Assembly (NCBI RefSeq): GCF_905475345.1
Contig: NC_066590.1
Coordinates: 9,004,501-9,068,500 of the forward strand
DNA from: Vespula vulgaris
Taxonomy: Eukaryota; Arthropoda; Insecta; Hymenoptera; Vespidae
DNA: 64,000 bases
Reading direction: 5' to 3'
The position numbers and the translations under genes were made by a program. Under the pieces are notes generated by a model. The model did no database searches, was not told where the DNA came from, and was given only the letters and a program-made list of their open reading frames with translations. Within the stretch, counting starts at the first letter, position 1; every line of letters begins with the position of its first letter. This document shows, piece by piece, positions 1 to 12,199 of this stretch.

Positions 1-581
1 ATTTCGTGTTCACTATAAAGAGTTTATATAATAAAAATATCAACAGTTATTTATTTCCAGGAAAATTCATATACATTTATATATCTTTGAAATTTATATA
101 TCTTAATCATAACGTATTGTACATTCACTTTTGATGAGAATATAGAAGCTTTCATACTTCTTATATCATATCATTATTTATAAACTTATGATAATAAAAT
201 GTTTAAAAAATGCTAATAAAAAATAGATCATTTTATTGATATATTAATGTAAATCGCATGATCTGTCAATTTCTTTTTGTATCAAAGGAAATGTTTTATT
301 TTTTTAAGGAAGCCCACCATAGTCATGCAAATTAAATTAATTTATTCTTGGCTTCATAGATACTGTAATGATTGATACACATATATACATACAGATATAT
401 TATGTCTGATGTCCTCTATATAAATGCTAGACCACCCGATTGTGTAGCTTCTCATAGCTTCCAATAAAAAATAATTACAATACTGTGTAATATAGAGTGA
501 TTGTTCACGCCGAATTATACACAACAATCAATTTTTAACACGTTATAGATATAAAATAAGATAATAATCTTATGGAATGTT
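1..581. other. AT-rich stretch downstream of cytochrome b5
   Basis: No open frame of note. It probably contains the 3' UTR of the minus-strand cytochrome b5 gene: several TTTATT words on the plus strand (AATAAA on the minus strand, for example near 290-300) could be poly(A) signals. Nothing else is supported. Confidence 0.5.
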
Positions 582-1708
582 TCAATGTGCGCTGATGAAA
601 TAACGGTAGATAAGAGTTGCTAGTACTCCAAGTAAAACAGGAATCAGCCAGGATCTCCAAGAGCCACTGCAATAGCCAATCATCACATGACCATGCAGCA
701 ACTACTATTTACATATATTGTAATATTTTTAATATTTTCTTAATTTCATTTATTTGAACAACACAAATGGTATAATCAATGGAATCATGCTTTTCGCAAA
801 CACTTACATGATTAAAGCCAGGAATAGATTGCGTTGCTCTATTACTTTTGCATGTAGTAAAAATAAGTAATAACAAGAAATATTGTATGAACAGTAACAA
901 AATTTCAATAGCATATACCAACATAAAAAAAAGCAACCCGTTCGTCCATGAAGCAGATTCTTTTTTTAACAAATAGATTAATTGAACTGATATGATAGAA
1001 ACATAAATATATATAAGAACATATAATACATTTGTATAACACATTGCATATTCATACCTAGAACTATCTCCATTTGAAGCTCCATTTGCCCAGTCTCGTT
1101 CTTTCTTATCATCACTTTTTGTTCTTTCTTCCTAAATTTAAATTATAAATTTATAATAATTACTATGATACTTTGTCATTTTTAGATAAAATATTTCAAT
1201 AATAAAGATATTAATTTAAATTCTAATTAAACTCTATTTACTTCTACTAGTTCTCCTATTTTATATGGTTCCATCATTTCTCTTGCATCACTAGAATGTC
1301 CAATATCTTCAAAGGGTTCTGTTCCATCTCGCCCAGCATGTTCCAAAATAACTTCTTCGCCACCAGGATGCTTCATTGAAGAAAAAGATTATATATAATC
1401 TATGTTACAATTTTACGTTTATAATACAAATAAAGAAAAGAAATCATTTAATTTCTATGTCAAAGTAAGATTTAATAGAAATTGTGAAAAAAACATAATA
1501 TTCTTTTTTTAAAGAACATTATTATTATTAACATATAATTTTTAAAAGACCTTTTATAATGTTAATATACCTGTTTCAAAAATTTTGTCACATCATACAC
1601 TTTATCATGAATGATTATCCATGAATTTGTAGCTGTATTATATTTTGCAACTTCAGCACGTGTATAATATTTAATCGTAGAAGCATCAGTAGTATCTTCA
1701 GACGCCAT
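582..1708 (-). CDS. Cyt-b5: Cytochrome b5, tail-anchored
   Basis: Complete four-exon gene on the minus strand, complement(582..666, 1058..1131, 1242..1370, 1571..1708), 141 aa, all junctions GT-AG and in phase. Cytochrome b5 is the small haem carrier that passes electrons to fatty-acid desaturases, elongases and some P450s on the ER membrane. The first exon gives MASEDTTDAST and the opening of the haem fold (TNSWIIIHDKVYDVTKF). Exon 2 starts exactly with HPGGEE, the first axial histidine motif, and continues to IGHSSDAREMM, which carries the second axial histidine. A charged linker leads to a C-terminal hydrophobic anchor (WLIPVLLGVLATLIYRYF) ending SAH, as expected for an ER tail anchor. The length is normal for the family. 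It lies head to head with the kinase gene, 578 bp apart. The family call is secure. Confidence 0.95.
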
Positions 1709-2286
1709 TTTTTAATATTTTATAGTTTTTAGGCACTATTAAAACAATAAATTAATGCTTGTAGAATCGATGACTGGAAGTCTGATCTCTTAGGATGATC
1801 TCCTTCTAGTAATCTTCACTCAGAAGCGAAATCTAACATTAGTGAATTTCTACTACCAATTGTACACTATTGTATATTGTACTCAATATAGTATACTATC
1901 TGATACGTAAAATTTCTAAATATATTTCTATACTAGGCAGTGATTTTAAAGGCCGATTTTCGCATATCATCCTATTATATAATATATGTTTTATCACTTC
2001 CATTGTTATAATTGTACTATTGGCTGATAAACAAACGAAATATGATTTTTTTAAATTTCGAATTACCAAAAAAGATTAAACCATTAAAGCGCTATAAAGA
2101 TTATATTAGTTAATATTAATTTTTACAATTTCTACATGATGACGAATAAAGTGATAGAACTCTATGTTGGTAATACTGATACAACGCCAATTCTATATGA
2201 ATTCAAAAACTACGTAACGGTTATACGAGTTTTTTTATTCTTTCTTTCACAGTTCGATTCTCGGTATATAAGATATTTTGTTAAGG
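1709..2286. promoter_or_regulatory. Divergent intergenic region, cyt-b5 / PBK-like
   Basis: 578 bp separate the start codons of two head-to-head genes, so both promoters and 5' UTRs must lie here, unless unseen upstream exons exist. An open frame of 69 codons at 1870-2079 has no recognisable features and I do not call it a gene. A CT-rich tract at about 2231-2250 precedes the kinase start. Confidence 0.5.
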
Positions 2287-3634
2287 ATGGAAGGATTCAA
2301 GACACCTGTTAGAAAGAATCGTAGACCTACAGATGTTTCCAATTTACAAACCCCGATTGAAATTCCAGCCTCTCCGTTTTTGCAGCAAATAGCTCATGGA
2401 ACTGGTATGCGCATTTAAATAAATATTCATGAATAAGCATTTTAAAATTTATGTTATGTTAGGTGTACACATTCTTAGTTTGGAAAGATCTCCAAAAGTT
2501 GGTTTTGTAAGATCACCTTGGGCAATAAAGAAAAGAAATACTAAACTTACAAAGGATTCGGAATATGACAAGCGCTTACAGTCTGAAGCCGATCTACTGA
2601 AAAAATTAAATCATCCAAACATCGTGGGTTTCAGAGCATTTATATTATCTTCCAAGGGTGATCCATGTCTTGCCATGGAACAACTGGATATTTCTCTAGG
2701 CATGTATATTGTTATAATGATATGAAGTATTCGTCAAATAGAAATTTTAACTTTCTTGTAATCTTTTTATAGGAGATTTGATTGAAGATAAAGTCGACAG
2801 AGGAGATGACATTTTTGCAGCTAAAGATATTTTGCACGTGGGTTATGAAATTGCAAAGGCTTTAGAATATTTACATCATACTATACATATTTTGCATGGG
2901 GATATTAAGAGTTATAACATTTTAGTTTCAAAGAATTTGAAAAAAGTAAAACTTTGTGACTTTGGAGTTTCTGTACCACTTACAGAAACTTTAGAAATGG
3001 ATAAATCACAAAATTTTATTTATATTGGAACTGAGTGTTGGAATCCACCAGAAGTATTATTTGGTATATCAATTTTTATATTTATACTTATGTATTTTTT
3101 TTATTAACAATAATATGTTTGTAATTATTTTATTGAATTAATATATTACAAATTTCTATTTTTTTTTTTTTTTTATATAGAGGAAGGTCCTATAACAAAC
3201 AAATGTGATATATGGGCATATGGTCTTGTCATATGGGAAATGTTGGCCTTATCTGCACCTTTCATAAATTCTGAAAATGACTCTAATGATACTATTGATT
3301 TGACTTCTACATCAGAAAAAAATATGTCTTTAATAATTTCAAATGACGATAATGACGTTAGTATGGATGATAGTGATATATTTGTGAAAGAAATAAAAAG
3401 TACCTGTGGTAAGTAATTCTTAGATATTTTAATGAAATTTTTAATTAATATTTACAGTAAAAAATATTTTTCCAAATATTGTTAGGCGTTCGTCCACCAT
3501 TACCTGCGATTGATATAGGTGCAGAATACGCAGAAGTATTAGATGTATTTTATACGTGCACCATTGCAGATTATAAATTAAGACCAAGTTCAAAAGGCTT
3601 AGTAATGTACTTTTCAGATGTTATGTCTTCTTAA
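2287..3634 (+). CDS. PBK: PBK/TOPK-like mitotic protein kinase
   Basis: Five exons, join(2287..2404, 2463..2699, 2773..3063, 3181..3408, 3486..3634), 340 aa. The protein aligns over its length with vertebrate lymphokine-activated killer T-cell-originated kinase (PBK/TOPK), a MAPKK-like kinase active in mitosis: start MEGFKTP, IPASPFLQQIAHGTG, SPWAIKK with the ATP-anchoring lysine (K62/K63), LNHPNIVGFRAF, then HGDIKS (catalytic D162; HGD in place of HRD is typical of PBK), CDFG (D181), YIGTECWNPPE and CDIWAYGLVIWEML. A long acidic Ser/Asp insert (about residues 235-275) precedes the last helices, as in vertebrate PBK. The C-terminal TDV PDZ ligand of human PBK is absent; this protein ends VMSS. 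Intron 2 uses a GC donor (see findings). Kinase activity is expected because all key residues are present. Confidence 0.9.
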
Positions 3635-3761
3635 CTATGAATTTGTGTTTTTATATTTAAAATATGACTTTTTATATAGAATATAACTTTATAGAATATA
3701 ACTTTATATATAAGAATATTTGGTTTACAAATGTAATACCATGCAAGTTAATGTAAAAAAA
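3635..3761. other. Convergent 3' ends of PBK-like and syntaxin
   Basis: Only 127 bp lie between the kinase stop codon (plus) and the syntaxin stop codon (minus). It is AT-rich and must hold both 3' UTRs, so the two transcripts probably overlap tail to tail. Confidence 0.5.
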
Positions 3762-6700
3762 TTAATTAAGAAATACAATAATTAATAGAATAGCAAATAT
3801 TATTATCCCAACGATAATGCCAATCTTTATCTTTCTCTGGAAAAGTGACAAATTTTATTAATGGATTCTTTTATTAATGCATTAAAAAATATATATATTA
3901 TGTATACTTTTTTGTATCTATGACTCCTTTCTTCTGCTTTATTAAGACTTTTTTTACCACTCTCAACATCATTTGCAGTATTTTTTGCAAAATATTCTAC
4001 ACTATTTATTTGCTCCCCCTAAAAAAATTAAAAAACAAAGAATATGTATATATAAACATACAATATAACACTTATATGTATTTAATATTATCACACTTAC
4101 TTGTTTTTCGATAAGAAAAGCTGTTTCATTAAACATATCTTTTATTTCATGAATAGATTTTTCTAATTTCAAAACTTCATTATGTCGTACTTCTATGGCA
4201 GACAATTGCTCTTTGGTGATTTTGCTATCTTCTAGGATCTACTTATGAATATTTTATAACGATGTTATAAAAAAAGAATTTCCAGAGATTATATCATTCA
4301 ACATATTTATAGAATTTAGAACATCTTGTATAACAGCATATGAAGATAGTTTGTAAAATAATTATGAATACTCACATTGTCTACAAATATGCTATTCCCT
4401 TGTACTTTTTCTGGTTCATCTACCTCATATGTCGTATGTTTCTTTACTAAATAGAAATATAATTAATTAAATATATTTTATGAAATTTTCAAAACAAAAA
4501 TATATATGTATTATATACAACTTACTTAACATTCTCTGTTGCTGTAAAAGTTGTAAACATTTATCATGATATCTTACTAATGATGTATTGTAATCCTCCA
4601 TAATATCTGAAAACATCTTTAGCATAGTTGCATATTGTAAACGTTTGATTCGTATATGAGCAGGATATTCCTTTATATTATCTGTATTAAAAGAATCTGT
4701 AGCAGCTATATTTTCCTTCATACCTGAAAAAATGCTAAATAAATAGGTGTATATTTTCTGATAATTTCTTTTTTATACAACAAAATTTTTATGCGTTCAA
4801 TTTTTAAGTAAAAAATTAAATCTTTTTTATTATCGCTCTAAGAAAGTTTATTGTGTTCAAACAGATATTTCGCGCGTGTAATAAAACAAAATGGTAGGCC
4901 AACGTACAATAAACAAGTTATTTTTATAAATATATACACAATAAATGTAATAAATTTTAATTAACTTTATTTACTCAAATGTAAAAAATCAAGAAGTTTA
5001 AAAGTAGAGAATTTATAAAAAGTACATATGAACATATTAATCTATATATGCATATATCATGATTATGATTGGCTTGTTGGATTTCCCTCCTTTGGATGAA
5101 CGTTATCATTTATTCCAGCGGTAACTACATTTAGACGAAATGTTATATCACATGTATTTAATAAATATTAGTTTTTGTGATATCAATTGGGACAAAATCA
5201 CATATTCATTATCCATAGGTGTTCAAAGAATGATAACCTGAAGACCAAGTTTACTTTATCGGAAAATGATATGTTAAGGTTATCTTTAGATATTTAACTT
5301 CACTTATAAATTATAAAATAGTCATATAAACGATTTTAGTTTATTATCCTGTGATGGAGCTTTTACAAATTTTTGACAATTTTAAATTGGACGATCTGAA
5401 CGATAAGTGGGTAAATACTGTGTGGGATTCACAATTTCTAACCTACGACGAACCACCTCAAGATGATTATTTTCTTTTCATTGAAAGCGAGGATATGGAC
5501 TTATTGTTACAAGACACTTGTGAGGTCGTCAAAGATTGGCTTGCTAAAATTCATACTTCAGAAGAATGCAATAATAAAGAAGCAAATGTTTCTTGGGATG
5601 TATTAGTAAGTTTGAATATAAATGTGCATGCTTTGTTATCGGTTTTATACTATATAATAAAATCTGGTCAACGTGATGAAGCTAATAGAACAAGTAAGCA
5701 AACTTGTTTGAATGCAACAAGTTTATATCTTATGTTATTGGCTATACCTGGAAGTCGTGCTTTTAATATATTTCATCCAAATTTATATAAAAAAGCAATT
5801 GAATCTTTGAAATTATGTAAACTCCTAATTCCAATAGTTACAAAGGGAAATAAAACTGTAACTTTAGAATATATGGATATTAATGAAGATCAATCGAGCG
5901 ATCATGTTATTTCACTTTCAGAAAAGGTTTTATTGATTGAAGGTCTTAAAAGTATTTTGTCTAATTTCATCACAATGATAAAGTTATTTTCATTTAGAGC
6001 TTATTCACATTCATTAGATATTACTATCTCTGTATTACTTGAAGTTACTGACGTTAATCAGTTTGAATATCAAAAGACAAGAAATAAATTGTTTTGTAAT
6101 GCTTATACAGCTCTATTTAAATTATGTGATAATAAACATGGACCTATCAAAACAACTATTATGATGATAGCAAAATACATACATCCTCGTTTTCTCTTTA
6201 ATCATAATGATCATCAAATAAAGTTTATGGCAAATATGCATGAATTAACAATAGATTTTTTAAGAAAATTATTACATACTTATGAAAAAGAAGCAAAGAT
6301 TGCTATAATGACATTAATTCAATATATTATGATTAAATGTCCGGAACGACAAGAGGCTCGTCAAAAGCAAGCTACAGTATTATTAAAACTAATTACAATA
6401 TGCAAAGAAGATATCATTATACATATTATTAATGATATAATATCTCTTTCACATCATACAAAAGTATCCTGTAGGCTATTTGCTCAAGAGATCATTGGAA
6501 AACTTTTAATAGAATCTAATTTAAATAACCATGATTTAATAGAATCTTTCCAGCGGAAGAAGATAAAAAAAGCATTAATTGCTACAACATTGAGTAGATG
6601 TGTGGATTCTTCTAATATGGTAAGAGGTAGAGCTATGGCAACAATTGCAGAGTTTACAGACATACAAAATAATATCATTGAAATGCTCGTAGAAGATACA

Positions 6701-9700
6701 TCTGAAGTATCATGTTCTGATGAGACACTTCCTTTATTCGATGAATTAAGAACCATATTATTAAGAGATGTTAATCAGATGCCAACATTAAATACAGTAC
6801 TCATCATGTTAATAGATCGAGTAGAAGATGAAAGAGCATTAGTAAGACGAAGTGCACTACAGATTTTAAAAAATTTGACTATTAAGTTTCCCATACTGAC
6901 ATGTCAAGTTGCTCCTATAGTTGGTCGTCGTTGCAGAGACCCTGTAATGACAGTACGTCGTTTCGCAATACATATATTATCTGTTATTTTAGAATATTTT
7001 CCTAGTGATTCACAAATCCTTAATGAGTGGGTAGAAACAGTATTACCACAAATATTTGATACTGAAATTAAAGTACAAGAAAAAGCACTAGAATCTTTCC
7101 AAGACTTACTAATAAGTAAGATAACGAATCATTCCAAATATACTGATAATGCAAAAAGCAGTTTACCATGGAGAATCGTAGGTAAATTAACTGACATGAA
7201 AATGATGAAACATTTATCAAGAGCTTGTAAAATATGGATTAAAGATAATCTCATAAACAACTCTTTAATCACAGATATACAATCACATATTGGATCAGAC
7301 AATGATACATCTGCATGGGTTCTTTTAACAGCAATATCTGAAAGCATGAAATTACCAAATTTGAATAAATATATTGACGATTATAAAGATCTTATACAAA
7401 AAAATAACTATCATTCAAATTTAATTTTACAAATATTGAGAAATTCTTGGTCATCTTTAAGTAAAAATGACATGAACGATTTGTATGAATACCTTTATCA
7501 ATGCCTTTGTGATTTCAAAATTCATTTTAGTTTAATTAGTATTTGTCTTGATATCATCGGTGGAATAATAAAACATTTACATCCTGATGATAATAATCAT
7601 TTAGTGCAATCTAACACGATGAAATTAATGGAAATATCAGAAATGAAAATACAAAAAATGCTTAAAACTAATAATAAAACAATAATGGATACATCAAATT
7701 ATATAAAAGCTATGTCTACGTTAGGACATGTTGCATTTTCATGTACTAATAAGCTTTCATCGTCTACTTTACGTATTTTGGAAGGCTTATTACTTGAATC
7801 AGAATTATTACCAGATTCAATAAAGGAAGTAAAAGAATTACAAGCTTTTGCTGTGGTTGTGCTTGGACAACATGCAATAAGAGATCATGAGATAGCACAA
7901 GAGGTAATACCAATTTTAGGTAGACTCTTGCGTATGGATATAAATCACAATTCAAGCACAGAGATAGCTATTAAGGTGAATGCTGCTAAAGCTTTAGCAG
8001 ATCTCTGTATTAGGTTCACTACGTTAGTTGAACCTTATTTGTCAGACATGTGTATTTGTATGAAAGATCGAAGTTCTATAGTAAGAGAAGCTGTTGTTGT
8101 AATATTTATACAATTATTGTTAGAAGATTTTATAAAAGTAAAAGGACCATTCTTTTTCCATATATTAACAATGTTATTTGACCCAGATAAAATGATACGG
8201 GAGTTAACTATTTTTTTAATCGAAGAGAGACTTTTAAAAAAGGATAAAGTACTAATATCACAAAAGTTTTTGGAAAGTATATATCATTATAATAATTATC
8301 AATTCAAGCACAGATTATGTGATCGTAAAATGCGAAAGGAAGAAAAAGAAATTTTAACATTTCCTGGAAATAAGAATCATGATAATAGAGCAATTATTTA
8401 TAATTTTATGATAGAACATTTAGATCCTCCTGAAAAAATAAAATTACTTGTAAAACTAACTACGCAAATACTTGGTAGAGTTTCGAATGGTACAATTAAT
8501 GTTACAAGTCAAAAAGGTGCATGTGTTTTAAAAGACACATTATATATACTCAATAATGAGCGTTTACAACCATTCCTATCCTCTAACAAACATACAATAA
8601 ATTCTCAAGATCAAGAAGACTTCATGAGTCCATCAGATGTATCAACTACTAATGCAATAACTGTAATTATAGAAGGAATGAAAAGGCATGGTTTAGAGAT
8701 ATTGCTACCAACATTACTAAAAATAAAAGAGAAATTGGAAATTTTAAAATCACCTTTAAAACATGATGTAATGAGATTTGTTTCTAGAATGTATACAATT
8801 TATAGCAAAGAACATCTTACAAATCTGTTAAATGAATATCCACAATTGGAAAAAGAAATTGATCAATACAAAAGGTATGTTCTTGATTTCTTCTTTAATA
8901 TATAAAAATATTTTATGAATTTACTGATTACAAATGTATTATTACATTTCAGAAATTTTGATAAAGATGCAAACATGGAAACTGATAATGTTGAAATACA
9001 AGATAATTTGAGATCGCTTAAGACTAGCACAGAGAATCTTAAAACAAATGTACAACTTTCGATTTGTACTCGTATACCTAAAGTTATTTTACATCGTATT
9101 TCACCAACGTCCTTTAAAAAAAGGTATTTAAAAAAAATTATCTCCAAATTTAATAAATATTTTACAATTTGAGATAAATTCTTCAGATAATCGATCTTAT
9201 TTAATATCTACTAAGATAAGTGACTCATGTATTTTTAGCCAAGAATCTAATCCAAGTACAAGTACACCAAAATTATCTGACAGAAGTTATAATCATAAAC
9301 GTGATTATATATTACCAATTAAGTGTACTAAAAGATCCTTTCATTCTCAGGAGATGACATTGGATCGTAAAGTCATAAAAAATAGCACAGTGCAAAATGT
9401 AAGTGATAATGATTCTGAATAGCCAAAATAATTATTTTTATATTCAATAAGACATGTGGCAAGCGAATAATGATCTATAAAGATTATACCTACCTCGTAA
9501 TTTTTGTTGAATATGAAAAGCTGTTTGCGAGATGGTTTGAGTACGAATTTCAAGTTCTTTTTGCATGTCTAGAAATTAAATATAAATAGGTCCTTAACTG
9601 ATATTAATATTGTCAAGTTGAAACATACCTTTGCTTGTATGTGATAAAACATTATTATGCAAATCTTTAACAATTGATATATTTTCCACTAGCAGTTGTA

Positions 9701-10163
9701 TAAAACCACGTACTTCTTCGACCTACATTAACATTATTTTATATTTTTATCACCCGAATATCACATGATTATATGTCAATTCATTATACATACTTCCACT
9801 AGCACTTCTTTTAATTTTTTATTTTGTGCTATCTGAATGTGAACATCTTGCAAAAATCCTCTGCCAAATGTAGTACTGCTATTACGGCACTTGAAGTCAA
9901 AGTGGATATATTTAAATAGCGTTTTTATAAATTGAACAAGAGGTATAATTTGATTGATGTGACTAAACGTTTACGTAGCACAAGAATAAAGGAAATATTT
10001 GCTGATAAGCTTAAAATAAACTATCTATTTGTATAAGATATAAGAATATCATATAAGCTTTACTAATATATTATTCTTAAATTATGTCGTGATATAATTA
10101 TGTGATTTCGAAAAAGAAATATATACTAACGGCACATAAATCGGGTAAGCGATCGCGAACCAT
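3762..10163 (-). CDS. Plasma-membrane-type syntaxin (Qa-SNARE), Syx4-like
   Basis: Nine exons, complement(3762..3836, 3908..4018, 4101..4238, 4376..4446, 4526..4723, 9494..9568, 9629..9722, 9794..9889, 10131..10163), 296 aa. Syntaxins supply the Qa helix of SNARE bundles for vesicle fusion. The order fits the family: an 11-residue first exon, MVRDRLPDLCA, like the Munc18-binding N-peptide; a Habc region (VEEVRGFIQLL onward, about residues 44-165); a SNARE motif from about residue 198 (ITKEQLSAIEVRHNEVLKLE) with zero-layer glutamine Q235 in EKQGEQI; and a C-terminal membrane anchor (IGIIVGIIIFAILLIIVFLN). The sequence is too divergent from neuronal syntaxin-1A, so Syx4 is my best guess for the orthologue. 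The exon 4 to exon 5 intron is 4.77 kb and contains the CAP-D3 gene on the other strand. Phase across that intron is correct (G|GT). The family call is firm, the subtype is not. Confidence 0.85.
5354..9422 (+). CDS. Cap-D3: Condensin-II HEAT subunit CAP-D3
   Basis: Three exons, join(5354..8874, 8953..9123, 9239..9422), 1,291 aa; the first exon alone codes 1,173 residues. The protein is a helical HEAT-repeat solenoid. The segment with KVNAAKALADLCIRF, YLSDMCICMKDRSSIVREAV, LLEDFIKVKGPFFFHIL and YHYNNYQ matches condensin-2 subunit D3, which compacts mitotic chromosomes together with SMC2/SMC4, CAP-H2 and CAP-G2. The last two exons code a polar, Ser/Thr-rich tail, as in D3 proteins, where it is a phosphorylation target. 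The ATG at 5354 is the first in frame (preceded by GTG). The protein is somewhat shorter than the human one (about 1,500). The whole gene sits inside an intron of the minus-strand syntaxin gene. Its stop is only 71 bp from the next syntaxin exon, so its 3' UTR probably runs antisense across that exon. Confidence 0.88.
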
Positions 10164-12199
10164 GATGAGTATTGTTTCAAGATCAACGTGTAACTGACGA
10201 TACCGGTGAACTGAATACACACGATATATATCTCATTATCCATCTTATCAGGGCGTTGCAGGTAATAGATAAAAGTCAACGTTCCATTTATATCGTGAAA
10301 TCGCGTGTATAATTTAAATGGATAGATTTAAGTTTACGAATAATTTTTATATGATGAATATCCTTGGCATAGTTTCAATCTAAAACAGATCGTCTGTGTA
10401 AATGAAGATACTTTGCATCTGGAATGTAATAGGAAACAGCCACTTAGCAGCTGAGCTACAAGGCCAAAATTTAAATCAATTGCGAACACGTGTTCGTCTT
10501 CATCTTAAGTGAAAAGCATTGTAATTCCATTTAATATACTATGTAATATCTGTTTATTACACACATGATCTATATAATAACTTTCTTATGTTGGAAAAGA
10601 TCTTGATTTTTATTTAGAAAGATATATAATTTACTCTGAAAATAAATACAGATACATATAGCATAGAATAAATATGTAAAGTATGAAGTAAGTATATTAA
10701 TATAAACATCTAAGATGTATAAAATAGAAAAAGAGAATTTTAGTTAAGTTTAATTATATATAATATATAAATATATTCAAAAAGAGAGTACAACTAATGT
10801 TTATCTTAAATTTATATACATATAATTTAAATAATGCTGTGATATTAAAAAAGAAAAGAAAATGATTAGATAATAATTGGAATATGCTGCAACGTAACAA
10901 ATTATTGTATAATAATAAATATATTAGTATTTAATATACTTAATGTACATTTGTGTAGGTAAAAACAAAATTGACGAAGATCGTATATTTATTTTATAAT
11001 TGTATATATTCTTTATAGAAGAGTTACAATAAATATATTATTATTATTATGAGATTTCTACATTATAAAACAAGAAGCTCTTTTTACATTTGAAAATAGA
11101 ATCAGTTAATACATATTAATACATGATAGTAAAAAAATACTGTGCTGTTATAGTGACATTCATTGCATTTTATTATTGCATTTTATTATATATCATTTAA
11201 CAACAACAATGTGTGTATAATCTTTAAACTATCTCAAAAAATGGGAAGACAGTCAAGGTAGTGCAGGTAACATGATATAATAAATCAGAACTTTATCAAG
11301 TATTGCTGTTAAATATTAATGCAGACATATTAATTATTTTATTATAATTTAGATCTTCCAAACTACTAATTGAATTTTTGAGTATATTATTAAAAAAAAA
11401 ATATATATATAAATTCATTTGCTCTATTTTGAATTTATGAAATAATGTTTAAAAATAACATTAGAAAGGCATTATGACATCTATGCTTGGTCTTGTCTTT
11501 TCATTGACGTTGTAGTATAATACATTTTTATGTAAATATTATTACGATAAGATAGTATTTACTTTCCCGCCGGTGGAAAGCCATATATTTCATCAATTTA
11601 TAGGTTTCATCCCTACGTGATATGTTTCAAGGCAAATCAGTCAGTCTTAACGATCTTAAATCTCACGAGAATCATTACCACGCGTATACTATCGGAGTCT
11701 TACATTTCTCAGACTGCTAATAAGCACTGAAACTTTATAAGTTTACTTTAACAATTACTCTATATAAATAACAAAGTGTATACATAAAAAATAAATATGT
11801 AACTTTCAACAATAAATGTATATTAGCTCTTGAAAATCAAATATATCTTCTGCATATGCACTAATTTGTTGCAACTTATTAATCGTTAACAATAACATCA
11901 AATTATATTACTATGCTATATTATATTATGCTACTGACATTAACAGGAATAAAAATGGAATTTCTGAACAATCACTGAATGTTTACTATATATATACTAA
12001 ATATCTTGTTAGTATCACGCAAATTTACGATTTTATATGATATTAAAATTGCACTTGATCAACGTTAAAATACATAAGGAGTATTTTACCTTATGTTAAT
12101 GTGCGTATACATGCACATATGTTTATTTGTATGGTATCTTTAGATTGTAAAATTATCTTTAAAAATTGATACTTTTTTAAAAATAAAAGTAACAGGAAT
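10164..12199. other. AT-rich intergenic, syntaxin 5' side to ANKRD29 3' side
   Basis: Two kilobases with no supported gene. The left edge (10164-10530) has more mixed composition and should include the syntaxin promoter. The rest is AT-rich with short A/T runs and likely includes the ANKRD29 3' UTR near 12100-12199. A small GC-richer patch at 11565-11700 (cccgccggtgg at 11567) stands out but has no coding signal. Confidence 0.4.

Noticed and set aside
2245..2270. AGTTCGATTC box resembling a tRNA B box
   Set aside because: No flanking T-stem pairing, A box or acceptor stem could be found around it.
4002..4205. Single-exon minus-strand frame including SAIEVRHNEVLKLEKS
   Set aside because: Not a separate gene. 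The first part is syntaxin exon 7 read through into its intron.
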